From positions 1-13,088 of the forward strand of contig JAICEV010000046.1 of assembly GCA_025923975.1 (NCBI GenBank): DNA of 13,088 bases. Reading direction: 5' to 3'. Position numbers and translations under genes: made by a program. The notes beneath the pieces are model-generated. The model had not been told where the DNA came from. It saw only the letters and a program-made list of their open reading frames with translations, and did no database searches. This stretch comes from Propionibacteriaceae bacterium. Lineage in GTDB: Bacteria; Actinomycetota; Actinomycetes; Propionibacteriales; Propionibacteriaceae. This document shows, piece after piece, positions 7,417 through 13,088 of the stretch (position 1 is the first letter of the stretch; the number at the start of each line of letters is the position of its first letter).

Positions 7417-8453
7417 CGGGCGGCACTCGAAGTCGCGAAGTGCACGGCGAGCGAGTCGGCGAGATGCTCATTGGGGTCGCCGCCAGCCAGCAGCGTCTCG
7501 ATCTCGGCTTCGGTCGGCATTGCGGTCGAGCACTCAAGTCTGGAGGCCACGATCGCCCCGGCCGCGTTGGCGTGTTGCAGGACCTTCTGCAGCGGCCAGT
7601 CCGCCAGCAGTCCGTGACACAGCGACCCACCGAACGAGTCGCCCGCGCCAAGGCCGTTCAGTGGGCGGATCGGAATAGGATGCGACTCCACCCGCTCGCT
7701 TCTGGTCTTGGCCAGCACCCCTTTTGGGCCCTGCTTCACGATCGCCAGCTCGACGCCGGCGGCTAGGAGTGCATCGGCGGCCTTCTCCGGCTCGGTTTCT
7801 TCAACCGCGACCTCACACTCCTCGCGATTGCCGACCGCGACCGTGACCTGGGGCAGAGCCCGCTGTATCTGCTCAGTCGCGTGTGCCGGAGTATCCCAAA
7901 ACATCGGGCGGTAATCCAGGTCGAGCACGGTGAACTGCTTACGAGCCCGTGCTTCGAGGACAGCGAAGTGTGACTCACGGCTCGGCTCCTCACTGAGCCC
8001 GGTGACCGACAACCACATCAGCCGGGTAGCGCGTACCGCATCGAAGTCGATGTCTGAAGGTTTGACCTGCAGGTCCGGGGCGGTGGGCTTGCGGTAGAAC
8101 CAAAGGGGAAAGTTGTCGGGCGGGAAGATTTCGCAGAACGTCACCGGCGTGGCGTACTCGGTGTTGGTCACTACGTAACGATCATCGACGTTCAGCTCCC
8201 GGAGTGCCTTGCGTACATATCGGCCGAACGGGTCATCGCCGACGCCAGTGATGATCGCGGCTCTCCTGCCGAGGCGGGCTGCCGCCACAGCAACGTTGGC
8301 CGTAGTGCCCCCCAAGTACTTCCCGAATGTCTGTACGTCCTCAAGCCCAACGCCAATCTGCAGTGGATAGATGTCGACACCGCTCCGACCGAAGGTCAGC
8401 ACCTCCAGCGGCTCAACCTGTGCATCCGGACGGTCGTGAGGATCGCTACTCAT
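7413..8453 (-). CDS. iolC: 5-dehydro-2-deoxygluconokinase (PfkB family)
   Basis: A 346-residue ribokinase/PfkB-family kinase, expected to phosphorylate 2-deoxy-5-keto-D-gluconate at C6. The N-terminal substrate region has the family glycine motif GKYLGGTTANVAVAAARLG (44-62). The C-terminal PfkB signature NGLGAGDSFGGSLCHGL (266-282) includes the anion hole GAGD and catalytic base Asp272. The opening EVLTFGRSGVDIYPLQ (17-32) is characteristic of IolC rather than other sugar kinases. The ATG start has AAAGGAG 6-7 nt upstream, the strongest ribosome-binding site of the operon. It follows a consensus-like promoter and a putative operator, so it is taken as the first gene of the catabolic transcript. 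It overlaps the next gene by 4 nt. Confidence 0.94.
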   Translation of the reverse strand: MSSDPHDRPDAQVEPLEVLTFGRSGVDIYPLQIGVGLEDVQTFGKYLGGTTANVAVAAARLGRRAAIITGVGDDPFGRYVRKALRELNVDDRYVVTNTEYATPVTFCEIFPPDNFPLWFYRKPTAPDLQVKPSDIDFDAVRATRLMWLSVTGLSEEPSRESHFAVLEARARKQFTVLDLDYRPMFWDTPAHATEQIQRALPQVTVAVGNREECEVAVEETEPEKAADALLAAGVELAIVKQGPKGVLAKTRSERVESHPIPIRPLNGLGAGDSFGGSLCHGLLADWPLQKVLQHANAAGAIVASRLECSTAMPTEAEIETLLAGGDPNEHLADSLAVHFATSSAAR

Positions 8454-8476
8454 GGCTCTCCTTTGAGATCAAGATC

Positions 8477-8493
8477 GCGCCGCATAGTGGCTC
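8477..8493. promoter_or_regulatory. putative IclR-type operator at iolC (degenerate copy)
   Basis: The + strand reads GCGCCGCATAGTGGCTC. It matches the reverse complement of the box at the iolT promoter at 13 of 17 positions, including ten bases in a row (GCCGCATAGT). It lies just downstream of the iolC -10, around the expected transcription start to about +17, where a bound repressor would block transcription. Half-site symmetry is poorer than in the other boxes. Function is inferred from sequence only. Confidence 0.55.
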
Positions 8494-8500
8494 TCGAAGC

Positions 8501-8529
8501 ACCGTATTGGCCTCCGTCCGCGGTGTCAA
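8501..8529 (-). promoter_or_regulatory. sigma70-type promoter of the iolC operon
   Basis: On the minus strand TTGACA (8529-8524) is followed after 17 nt by TACGGT (8506-8501), a perfect -35 and a TANNNT -10 at ideal spacing. The start of transcription would be near 8494, giving a leader of about 41 nt before the iolC ATG. It begins 30 nt after the tautomerase stop, so the catabolic genes can be transcribed independently of the genes to the right. A TTTGT-N4-ACAAA inverted repeat (8533-8546) lies just upstream of the -35. Confidence 0.7.
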
Positions 8530-8558
8530 TTCTTTGTACAGACAAATGGGATCCGCGC

Positions 8559-8960
8559 CTAAATCGGCGAGTGCAAAGTGCCGTCTACGAATTGGGCTTG
8601 GCCCAGACCGAAGGACCAGTCGGAATGCCTGTTCGACATCACTGAGATGATCAAATCCTCCGGCCGTACGCCGCATTCCGCCTCCAAGCGCTTGGCCAGT
8701 TCGGCGTACGCGGCTACCTTCTGCTCATTCGATCGGCCCTGCTGGAAGATCTGGATGATCACAATGCCCTCCGAGCGATCGAAACCGAGGCCAGTGTCCT
8801 CGGCGATGATGTGACCCTTGTCGTGCTCGGTAATGATCTGATATCGATCGCGCGGCGGTGCTGAGAAGACATCAAGCATGACGTCTTGGACGGTGTCAGC
8901 CAACCTGCGGAGCTCCTCCGGCGTTCGACCCTTAAGAAGATCAATACGAACGAGTGGCAT
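8559..8960 (-). CDS. 4-oxalocrotonate-tautomerase-superfamily protein (long form)
   Basis: A 133-residue protein with Pro2 exposed as N-terminal proline after Met removal (MPLVRIDLLKGRTPEELRRLADTV), the catalytic feature of the tautomerase superfamily. At twice the length of classical 4-OT (about 62) it matches the long, two beta-alpha-beta-unit subgroup. The second unit spans about 63-125 and contains IVIIQIFQQGRSNEQK and the conserved SDWSFGLGQAQF near the end. The true substrate is not known; members tautomerise enol/keto compounds or dehalogenate. Its position between the transporter and iolC suggests action on an enolisable inositol intermediate, but it may be unrelated. The start ATG has a weak Shine-Dalgarno (AGGTTGG). 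It is separated from the transporter gene by a strong hairpin and from iolC by a new promoter. Confidence 0.85.
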   Translation of the reverse strand: MPLVRIDLLKGRTPEELRRLADTVQDVMLDVFSAPPRDRYQIITEHDKGHIIAEDTGLGFDRSEGIVIIQIFQQGRSNEQKVAAYAELAKRLEAECGVRPEDLIISVMSNRHSDWSFGLGQAQFVDGTLHSPI

Positions 8961-9025
8961 GAGCCAACCTAACTTTTGTTATGACCTGACCTCCAGCCTG
9001 GCCGGAGCGGATCCCTCGAATTCGG

Positions 9026-9057
9026 GCGGGAGTGTCGTTGTCGAACGACACTCCCGC
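9026..9057 (-). terminator. strong hairpin downstream of the transporter gene
   Basis: A perfect 14-bp inverted repeat (GCGGGAGTGTCGTT, loop GTCG, AACGACACTCCCGC) begins about 50 nt after the transporter stop. No U-run follows on the minus strand, as is common for actinobacterial terminators. It probably ends the iolT transcript before the tautomerase gene. It could also act as a 3' stabilising structure. The rest of the 8961-9107 gap shows no gene. Confidence 0.75.
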
Positions 9058-9107
9058 AATTGACGTTCGGGCCCCGCGCGGGTCAGGAGAAAGCAACCGA
9101 GGAGCGA

Positions 9108-10532
9108 TCAGCGGAAGTTGCCGGCGGCGAACGCCTCCTCCAGTTCCTCCAGGGAACGACCCCTCGTCTCCGGAAGGAACTTCGTCAGGAAGGCGATCGC
9201 GATCAGTCCGAGGACGACGAAGACCAGGAAGGCACCCTGGATCTGGATGGTGTCGACCAGGATCGGGAAGGCAAACGCGATGATCGCGTTGGTCACCCAC
9301 AGACAGAGCACGCTCACGCCCATCCCCAGGCCGCGGATGTCCAGCGGGAAGATCTCCGAGATGATGACCCACACCGGGATGTTCAAAGCCAACTGCATGC
9401 AGAAGACGAAGAGCACCATGAAGATGAGGACCACGAACGCCTTGGTGATACCTTCCGGCAGCAGGAACGAGGAGATCACGATGAGCCCGTGGCAGGTTGT
9501 GGTGGCGATGAAGCCGCCGATGATCAGCTTGCGCCGCGGCACCCGGTCCATCAGCCAGAACAGGCAGATGGTTGAACCGATGACGGCTAGCACGCCGTTG
9601 GCGACGTTCGCGATGAGCGCCGCGCTGGCCGAGAAGCCTGCCACGGTCAGCACCTGCGTCCCGTAATACATGATCGAGTTGATGCCGGTGCACTGTTGCG
9701 CGATGGCTACACCGATACCGGCGATGAAGAGGCGGCGGACCCAGGGCATCTTGAGGTCCTGCCAGCCCCCCATCTTCGCCTGTTCCTCTTCCTCGTGCAG
9801 GAACTCGACCTCCTCCATCTCGGCGCGGGCGCGCTCCTCGGACCTGACCTGCATGAGGACCGCAAGAGCGTCGTCGTGGCGGTTCTTCGAGATCAGCCAG
9901 CGCGGAGACTCTGGCATTTGCAGCATCCCGACGAATAGGCCGACCGCGGGGATGGCGGCGACCGCGAGCATGTATCGCCACACCCCGGGGTGCTCACCCC
10001 AGACGTTGCCGATGATGGCATTGATCGCGAATGCGAGCAGCTGGCCGACGACGATCGCCAGCTCCCCTCGACCGGCGAGGCTGCCCCGGCGCTCGGTGGG
10101 GGCCAGCTCTGCCAGGTACACCGGCACGGTGACCGAGGCGCCGCCGACCGCGAAGCCCAGGATTATCCGCGACGGGATCATGATCGCGAGGTTTGGGGCC
10201 AGCACACCGCCGATGGTGCCGACGAAGAACACGACGGCCAGCATGGTCAACGTCTTTTTTCGGCCGAGGGAGTCGTTGAGCTTGCCGCAGGCAGCCGCTC
10301 CGATGGCGGCCCCGACCAGCAGGGTGCTCGTGACCAGACCCTCGCCTGTCGCAGTCAGCCCGAGATCTTCCTTCATCGGCTCCAGGGCGCCGTTGATCAC
10401 GCCGGTGTCGTAGCCGAAGAGCAGGCCACCGAGTGTCGCGACGATCGTGATGAGGTCGAGCCGCCGCTGATGCGGACCGGCTGTGAGCGGTGGCAGCGTT
10501 ACGGTGCCGGGCTTATGAGTGTGAATGTCCAT
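9108..10532 (-). CDS. iolT: MFS sugar porter, probable myo-inositol:proton symporter (IolT type)
   Basis: A 474-residue inner-membrane transporter of the major facilitator sugar-porter family with about 12 predicted helices. Signatures in order: GGLLFGYDTGVINGAL (35-50, TM1), DSLGRKK (87-93), the helix-4/5 stretch RIILGFAVGGASVTVPVYLAELAPTERRG (122-150), MPESPRWL (206-213), QQCTGINSIMYYG (279-291), and PETRGRSLEELEE near the C-terminus (454-466). The frame is open upstream to a GTG at 10667 without a ribosome-binding site. ATG 10532 has GAGGAGG 5 nt upstream and gives a normal N-terminus, so it is chosen. Inositol as substrate is inferred from the adjoining catabolic operon and similarity to the IolT group; glucose or another polyol is possible. 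It has its own promoter with tandem putative operators and a downstream hairpin. Confidence 0.9.
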   Translation of the reverse strand: MDIHTHKPGTVTLPPLTAGPHQRRLDLITIVATLGGLLFGYDTGVINGALEPMKEDLGLTATGEGLVTSTLLVGAAIGAAACGKLNDSLGRKKTLTMLAVVFFVGTIGGVLAPNLAIMIPSRIILGFAVGGASVTVPVYLAELAPTERRGSLAGRGELAIVVGQLLAFAINAIIGNVWGEHPGVWRYMLAVAAIPAVGLFVGMLQMPESPRWLISKNRHDDALAVLMQVRSEERARAEMEEVEFLHEEEEQAKMGGWQDLKMPWVRRLFIAGIGVAIAQQCTGINSIMYYGTQVLTVAGFSASAALIANVANGVLAVIGSTICLFWLMDRVPRRKLIIGGFIATTTCHGLIVISSFLLPEGITKAFVVLIFMVLFVFCMQLALNIPVWVIISEIFPLDIRGLGMGVSVLCLWVTNAIIAFAFPILVDTIQIQGAFLVFVVLGLIAIAFLTKFLPETRGRSLEELEEAFAAGNFR

Positions 10533-10683
10533 GGAACCTCCTCGGCGCCCCACAGCGGCTATCTGCCGAGCGCCCTCCGAAATCGGCGTTTGCCCTTGTG
10601 CGCATTCGACATGGCCACTTTCTAGCCAGACAGCGAGCTCCCGAACCCGTCGCCTCGTGGCAGGCACCGGAACGGCAAAGAGC

Positions 10684-10700
10684 GTCCCGCCAGGCGGTAC
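10684..10700. promoter_or_regulatory. putative IclR operator, proximal box of a tandem pair in the iolT leader
   Basis: GTCCCGCCAGGCGGTAC is an odd-length palindrome centred on base 10692, symmetric at 7 of 8 pairs. It agrees with the box upstream of the IclR gene at 13 of 17 positions. It is separated by 3 bp from the next box, giving a 20-bp centre-to-centre distance, about two helical turns on the same DNA face. It lies just downstream of the predicted iolT transcription start. Confidence 0.55.
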
Positions 10701-10703
10701 AGC

Positions 10704-10720
10704 GTTCTACTATGCGGCAC
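10704..10720. promoter_or_regulatory. putative IclR operator, box overlapping the iolT promoter -10
   Basis: GTTCTACTATGCGGCAC agrees with the reverse complement of the box upstream of the IclR gene at 13 of 17 positions. One half-site is perfect (TGCGGCAC) and the other is weaker. It overlaps the last bases of the predicted -10 element and covers the expected transcription start, a classical repressor position. Identified by comparison within this window only. Confidence 0.6.
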
Positions 10721-10748
10721 GCTAGACCTGCAGATAATTCGCTGTCAA
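10719..10748 (-). promoter_or_regulatory. sigma70-type promoter of iolT
   Basis: On the minus strand TTGACA (10748-10743) and TAGCGT (10724-10719) are separated by 18 nt. The start would be near 10712, leaving an unusually long leader of about 180 nt. The -35 is embedded in a 12-bp palindrome GCTGTTGACAGC (10741-10752), which could be an extra regulator site. The 10533-10823 gap shows no convincing gene apart from a possible 17-codon leader ORF described under findings. Confidence 0.65.
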
Positions 10749-10805
10749 CAGCGCTGGGGGTTCCAATTGCAACTGCGGGCGAGCGTCGGATAGGGGATCT
10801 GAGGA

Positions 10806-10817
10806 GCCCGACCGGGC
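10806..10817 (-). terminator. weak hairpin after the IclR regulator gene
   Basis: GCCCG-AC-CGGGC lies 7 nt after the regulator's stop codon. The 5-bp GC stem with a very short loop and no U-run is a weak candidate terminator and may be incidental. Confidence 0.25.
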
Positions 10818-10823
10818 GCGAGC

Positions 10824-11660
10824 TCAGTCAGCCGTCGAGGCGGTGCTGCCGGTGAGGTCATCCCCGGCCGCCCGGACGTCTCCATGCCGCGAGTAACCGA
10901 GCCGCGTCGAGATTTCCTGGCAGGCTTCCAGCAGGCACGCCACCTGTGCAGGTCGGGGCGGCAGGACGTGCTGCCGCAGGCCGCCGAAGCTCAGGGCCGC
11001 AACGGCAACGCTGTCCGGACCGAGAATCGGGGCACCAATGGCTCCTATACCTGTAGTAACGTCCTCGTCGGAAATGCTGTAACCGCGCCGCCGCGTCTCC
11101 GCCAGGTCGCTTAACAGGTCTGCGGGATCGACGAGGCTCGACTCAGTCCTCCTAGTCAATCCCTCCTCCAGCAAGGCCGGCAACAGCCTGGCCTGGTCGA
11201 ACGCCAACAGCGCGCGGGGGCCACCTCCCAGATTCAGGGGCTGCGAACCACCGACGTAGAGGTCCGCTATACGCACGCCCTCGCCGCTGTCGATACGCTC
11301 CAAACACACCGCACGCGTTCCGGCGGCCACCACCAGGTAGACCGCCTCGTCAAGCTCAGTCGCGATCCTCGCCATGATCGGGCTCGCCTCCCGGCGCAGC
11401 TCCAGACTGTCCACAAGGATGCTGCCGACCTGAAAAGCCTTGATCGTCAGCCGAAATGCGCCAGCCGGGCTGCGCTCCAACCAGCCTGCTTCCACCAGGG
11501 TGACCAGCAGTCGGTAGGTCGTCGACTTCGAGTACCCGCTCCGGCGCGCAAACTCGGCCAGAGACATCTCCGGCCGGCCGCGATCGAACAGATCCAACAA
11601 TCGCATCGCTCGGAGAACCGACCCCACAAGGGCGCGCCTCTGGCCCACGTCCACTGACAT
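10824..11660 (-). CDS. IclR-family transcriptional regulator (proposed inositol regulon repressor)
   Basis: A 278-residue regulator. The N-terminal winged helix-turn-helix (about residues 8-75 from this start) contains ALVGSVLRAMRLLDLF, the recognition region SLAEFARRSGYSKSTTYRLLVTLVEAGWL (33-61) and a wing. The C-terminal IclR effector domain is seen in EAVYLVVAAGTRAVCLERIDSGEGVR, LGGGPRALLAF, RRRGYSISDEDVTTGIGAIGAPILG and VAALSFGG. ATG 11660 is chosen. CAGGAG lies 14 nt upstream, rather far, so a TTG at 11663 or 11699 is conceivable, but the latter would overlap the promoter palindrome. The ligand is unknown. Location beside iolT and matching 17-bp palindromes at this gene, iolT and iolC point to local control of inositol genes and autoregulation. 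The known actinobacterial inositol regulator IolR is of the GntR family, so this would be a different solution. Confidence 0.88.
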   Translation of the reverse strand: MSVDVGQRRALVGSVLRAMRLLDLFDRGRPEMSLAEFARRSGYSKSTTYRLLVTLVEAGWLERSPAGAFRLTIKAFQVGSILVDSLELRREASPIMARIATELDEAVYLVVAAGTRAVCLERIDSGEGVRIADLYVGGSQPLNLGGGPRALLAFDQARLLPALLEEGLTRRTESSLVDPADLLSDLAETRRRGYSISDEDVTTGIGAIGAPILGPDSVAVAALSFGGLRQHVLPPRPAQVACLLEACQEISTRLGYSRHGDVRAAGDDLTGSTASTAD

Positions 11661-11690
11661 CAAAGGGATCGAAACTCCTGCCCACTCAAC

Positions 11691-11707
11691 GTGCCGCAAT
11701 GCGGAAC
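11691..11707. promoter_or_regulatory. putative IclR operator upstream of its own gene
   Basis: GTGCCGCAATGCGGAAC is a nearly perfect palindrome (7 of 8 pairs around central base 11699), the most symmetric of the four related boxes in the window. It lies about 30 nt upstream of the regulator start codon. A weak promoter (TTGGCT, 18 nt, CACACT on the minus strand) would place transcription start at its edge, consistent with autorepression. Confidence 0.6.
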
Positions 11708-11764
11708 AGGGCTAGAGTGTGCCACATCCCCCAGGCTGAAGCCAAGTGCTGTGCGAGTAGCCCT

Positions 11765-12775
11765 TCACTGCGCTCGGCCCCTCAAGAAGCCAGCTCCCCA
11801 CGCCAGATGGGTCGCCGCCAATACCAGCGGTAGTCGCCACCGAGCCGAAGCCGACATAGGCTGCGCTGCGACGAACGAGCCACCAATGATCAACGCCAAA
11901 TAGCCCGCCGGAGCGAGAAAACCTAGACGCAGCAGCCGAGAGTCGAGAATCACGCCAAACAGCCCTGCCACCGAACCGCCCAATACACCGAGCAGAGTCA
12001 GTGGCGGGGCTAGGTATCGGACATTGGCGGTTTCCGGATGGCGCCTGATGACCTCGCGACGCCACGTCCCGGTTTCATACATCTGCTTTACCAGCGCGCG
12101 AAGCGTGGATCTCGGACGATAAGTCACCCGTAGGTCCGGGGAGAACCAGATCTTGTGGCCGCGCGTCCGTAAGCGGTAATTCAGCTCCCAGTCCTGTGCG
12201 CGGTGCATGCTTTCGTCGAAGCCGCCCACGGCAATCAGCGCATCCTTGCGGAAAACGCCGAGGAACACAGTCTCCGCCTCAGCAGCCGGTGAATCAGCCA
12301 GGTGGAACGCTCCACCGCCGAGTCCAAGTCGCGTTTTGTACGCGACGGCCACGGCCTCCTCAAAGGGCGTGGTTCCCTGCGCATCCATGACCCCGCCGAC
12401 GTTGGCGGCACCAGTCTCATCGAGCAGCTCGACAGCCCTTTTGATGTAGCCGTCGGTGAGCTCACCGTGTCCATCGACCCGGACGATGATCTCGTACTGA
12501 GCCGCGGCAATGCCGAGGTTCAAGGCGGCCGGCGTACGCGCGGCTGGATTGTCGACTAGGCGGATCCGTGAATCCGCGGCGCTAAGCGCGGCAGCGATCT
12601 CCGGCGTTCGGTCGCTGCTGGGCCCAACCGCAATGATCACCTCAAGCTCGCCGGGGTAGTCCTGATCGAGCACCCTCCGGATTGCCGCCTCGAGGTGTCG
12701 TTCCTCGTTCAGTACTGGCATGACGACCGAGACACCGGGCCACGCTGTGCCGACGCGATCCCCCGCCGACTTCAT
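11765..12775 (-). CDS. family-2 glycosyltransferase with C-terminal membrane helices
   Basis: A 336-residue GT-A fold glycosyltransferase of the ExoA/succinoglycan-like group. The N-terminal domain begins SVVMPVLNEERHLEAAIRRVL (16-36). The nucleotide-sugar/metal motif is around Asp101 (VRVDGHGEL), and the acceptor/catalytic-base region is GGFDESMHRAQDWELNYRLRTRG (184-206, Asp195/Glu197). The tail FSPDLRVTYRPRSTLRALVKQMYETGTWR is typical of the group. About three hydrophobic segments (255-277, 283-305, 313-330) anchor it in the membrane, where it would transfer a sugar to a lipid-linked or wall glycan. The exact sugar is unknown. The ATG start has AGGA about 10 nt upstream. It lies 33 nt after the LCP-like gene on the same strand, probably in one operon concerned with envelope polysaccharide. 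Confidence 0.85.
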   Translation of the reverse strand: MKSAGDRVGTAWPGVSVVMPVLNEERHLEAAIRRVLDQDYPGELEVIIAVGPSSDRTPEIAAALSAADSRIRLVDNPAARTPAALNLGIAAAQYEIIVRVDGHGELTDGYIKRAVELLDETGAANVGGVMDAQGTTPFEEAVAVAYKTRLGLGGGAFHLADSPAAEAETVFLGVFRKDALIAVGGFDESMHRAQDWELNYRLRTRGHKIWFSPDLRVTYRPRSTLRALVKQMYETGTWRREVIRRHPETANVRYLAPPLTLLGVLGGSVAGLFGVILDSRLLRLGFLAPAGYLALIIGGSFVAAQPMSASARWRLPLVLAATHLAWGAGFLRGRAQ

Positions 12776-12808
12776 TCGATCATCCTGTCAGGCCCAAATT
12801 TGAGCTCT

Positions 12809-13088
12809 TCACACTGAGCAGACTTTTCCTAAATCGTCGGTCTGCGCATCCTTGGACGCTGAGGACCTCGGTTTCGGCTTAGCCGTAGCACTTGGAGTTG
12901 CGACCTGTGCTGGCTCGGTCACCGGACGATCGATCGCCTCGGATGCCTCGATTCTCTTTTGGACAGTGCTGGTTACCAGGGAGAAGTCCGGCGAGTTCGG
13001 ATTGATCAGCGGCGGCATCATGGCCACACTCGAAACCGGCAGGCCCCTGGCTTTGAGCGCGAGATTGATCATGGTGTCGACCTCAGAC
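12809..13088 (-). CDS. C-terminal end of a probable LytR-CpsA-Psr (LCP) family protein (5' end beyond the window)
   Basis: The frame is open to the right edge, so only about the last 92 residues are visible. The segment VDTMINLALKARGLPVSSV followed by MMPPLINPNSPDFSLVTSTVQKRIEAS resembles the region after the LCP catalytic domain in actinobacterial proteins of this family. It is followed by a Pro/Thr/Ala/Lys-rich tail (about 45 residues) that ends in a single Cys-containing segment, DLGKVCSV, again as in actinobacterial LCP proteins. LCP enzymes attach glycopolymers to peptidoglycan at the outer membrane face. The neighbouring glycosyltransferase fits. An internal ATG at 13072 is probably not a start, because the frame continues upstream. 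Identity is moderately supported, since no catalytic residues are in view. Confidence 0.6.
   Translation of the reverse strand, partial: SEVDTMINLALKARGLPVSSVAMMPPLINPNSPDFSLVTSTVQKRIEASEAIDRPVTEPAQVATPSATAKPKPRSSASKDAQTDDLGKVCSV

Noticed and set aside
8961..9107. Further copies of the 17-bp operator between the transporter and tautomerase genes
   Set aside because: GACCCGCGCGGGGCC and TGCGGGAG resemble parts of the box, but the former is a poor match and the latter is part of the terminator stem.
8941..9981. 346-codon ORF on the minus strand in another frame
   Set aside because: It overlaps the clear transporter gene and its terminator, has an Arg/His/Gly-rich composition and no domain. 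The transporter frame carries all sugar-porter motifs.
10533..10667. 45-residue N-terminal extension of the transporter from GTG 10667
   Set aside because: It has no ribosome-binding site and is not hydrophobic or like sugar porters. ATG 10532 has an excellent GAGGAGG.
13070..13072. ATG as the start of an 87-residue protein at the right edge
   Set aside because: The frame is open upstream to the edge, there is no ribosome-binding site, and the sequence looks like the C-terminal part of an LCP protein.

Overview
The window is from a high-GC actinobacterial chromosome (Actinomycetota; genus not assigned). This rests on the GC-rich third positions, frequent GTG starts, the gene set resembling the Corynebacterium/Streptomyces type of inositol locus, and an LCP-family wall-polymer protein next to a glycosyltransferase. 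Every gene I can support lies on the minus strand, so transcription runs from right to left.

Right edge (13088 to 11765): the C-terminal end of a probable LytR-CpsA-Psr (LCP) protein, then a family-2 glycosyltransferase with C-terminal membrane helices. This is a cell-envelope locus unrelated to the rest. Next (11707 to 10824) is an IclR-family regulator gene with a 17-bp palindrome just upstream of it. Then a 291-bp gap carrying a well-formed promoter and two palindromic boxes leads into an MFS sugar porter of the IolT type (10532 to 9108), closed by a perfect 14-bp hairpin. A stand-alone 4-oxalocrotonate-tautomerase-family gene follows (8960 to 8559).

From 8529 to the left edge lies a myo-inositol catabolic operon with its own consensus-like promoter: iolC, a Cgl0159-type class-I aldolase-like gene, iolB, iolD, iolE, iolG, iolH and the first 237 codons of mmsA/iolA. 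Genes from iolC to iolH overlap by 4 bp or are 2 to 9 nt apart; mmsA follows after 46 nt. Together they describe: uptake (IolT), oxidation to scyllo-inosose (IolG), dehydration (IolE), ring opening (IolD), isomerisation (IolB), phosphorylation (IolC), aldol cleavage (probably the Cgl0159-like protein) and conversion of malonate semialdehyde to acetyl-CoA (MmsA). IolH is a TIM-barrel protein of uncertain step. A GntR-type IolR and a class-II IolJ are not present in the window.

The most interesting non-coding signal is a family of related 17-bp palindromic boxes (consensus about GTNCCGCANTGCGGNAC). One sits upstream of the IclR gene, two are in tandem at the iolT promoter (centres 20 bp apart), and one degenerate copy sits just downstream of the iolC -10. 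I read these as the operators of a small inositol regulon controlled by the adjacent IclR protein. No mobile element, CRISPR array, tRNA or rRNA was seen.
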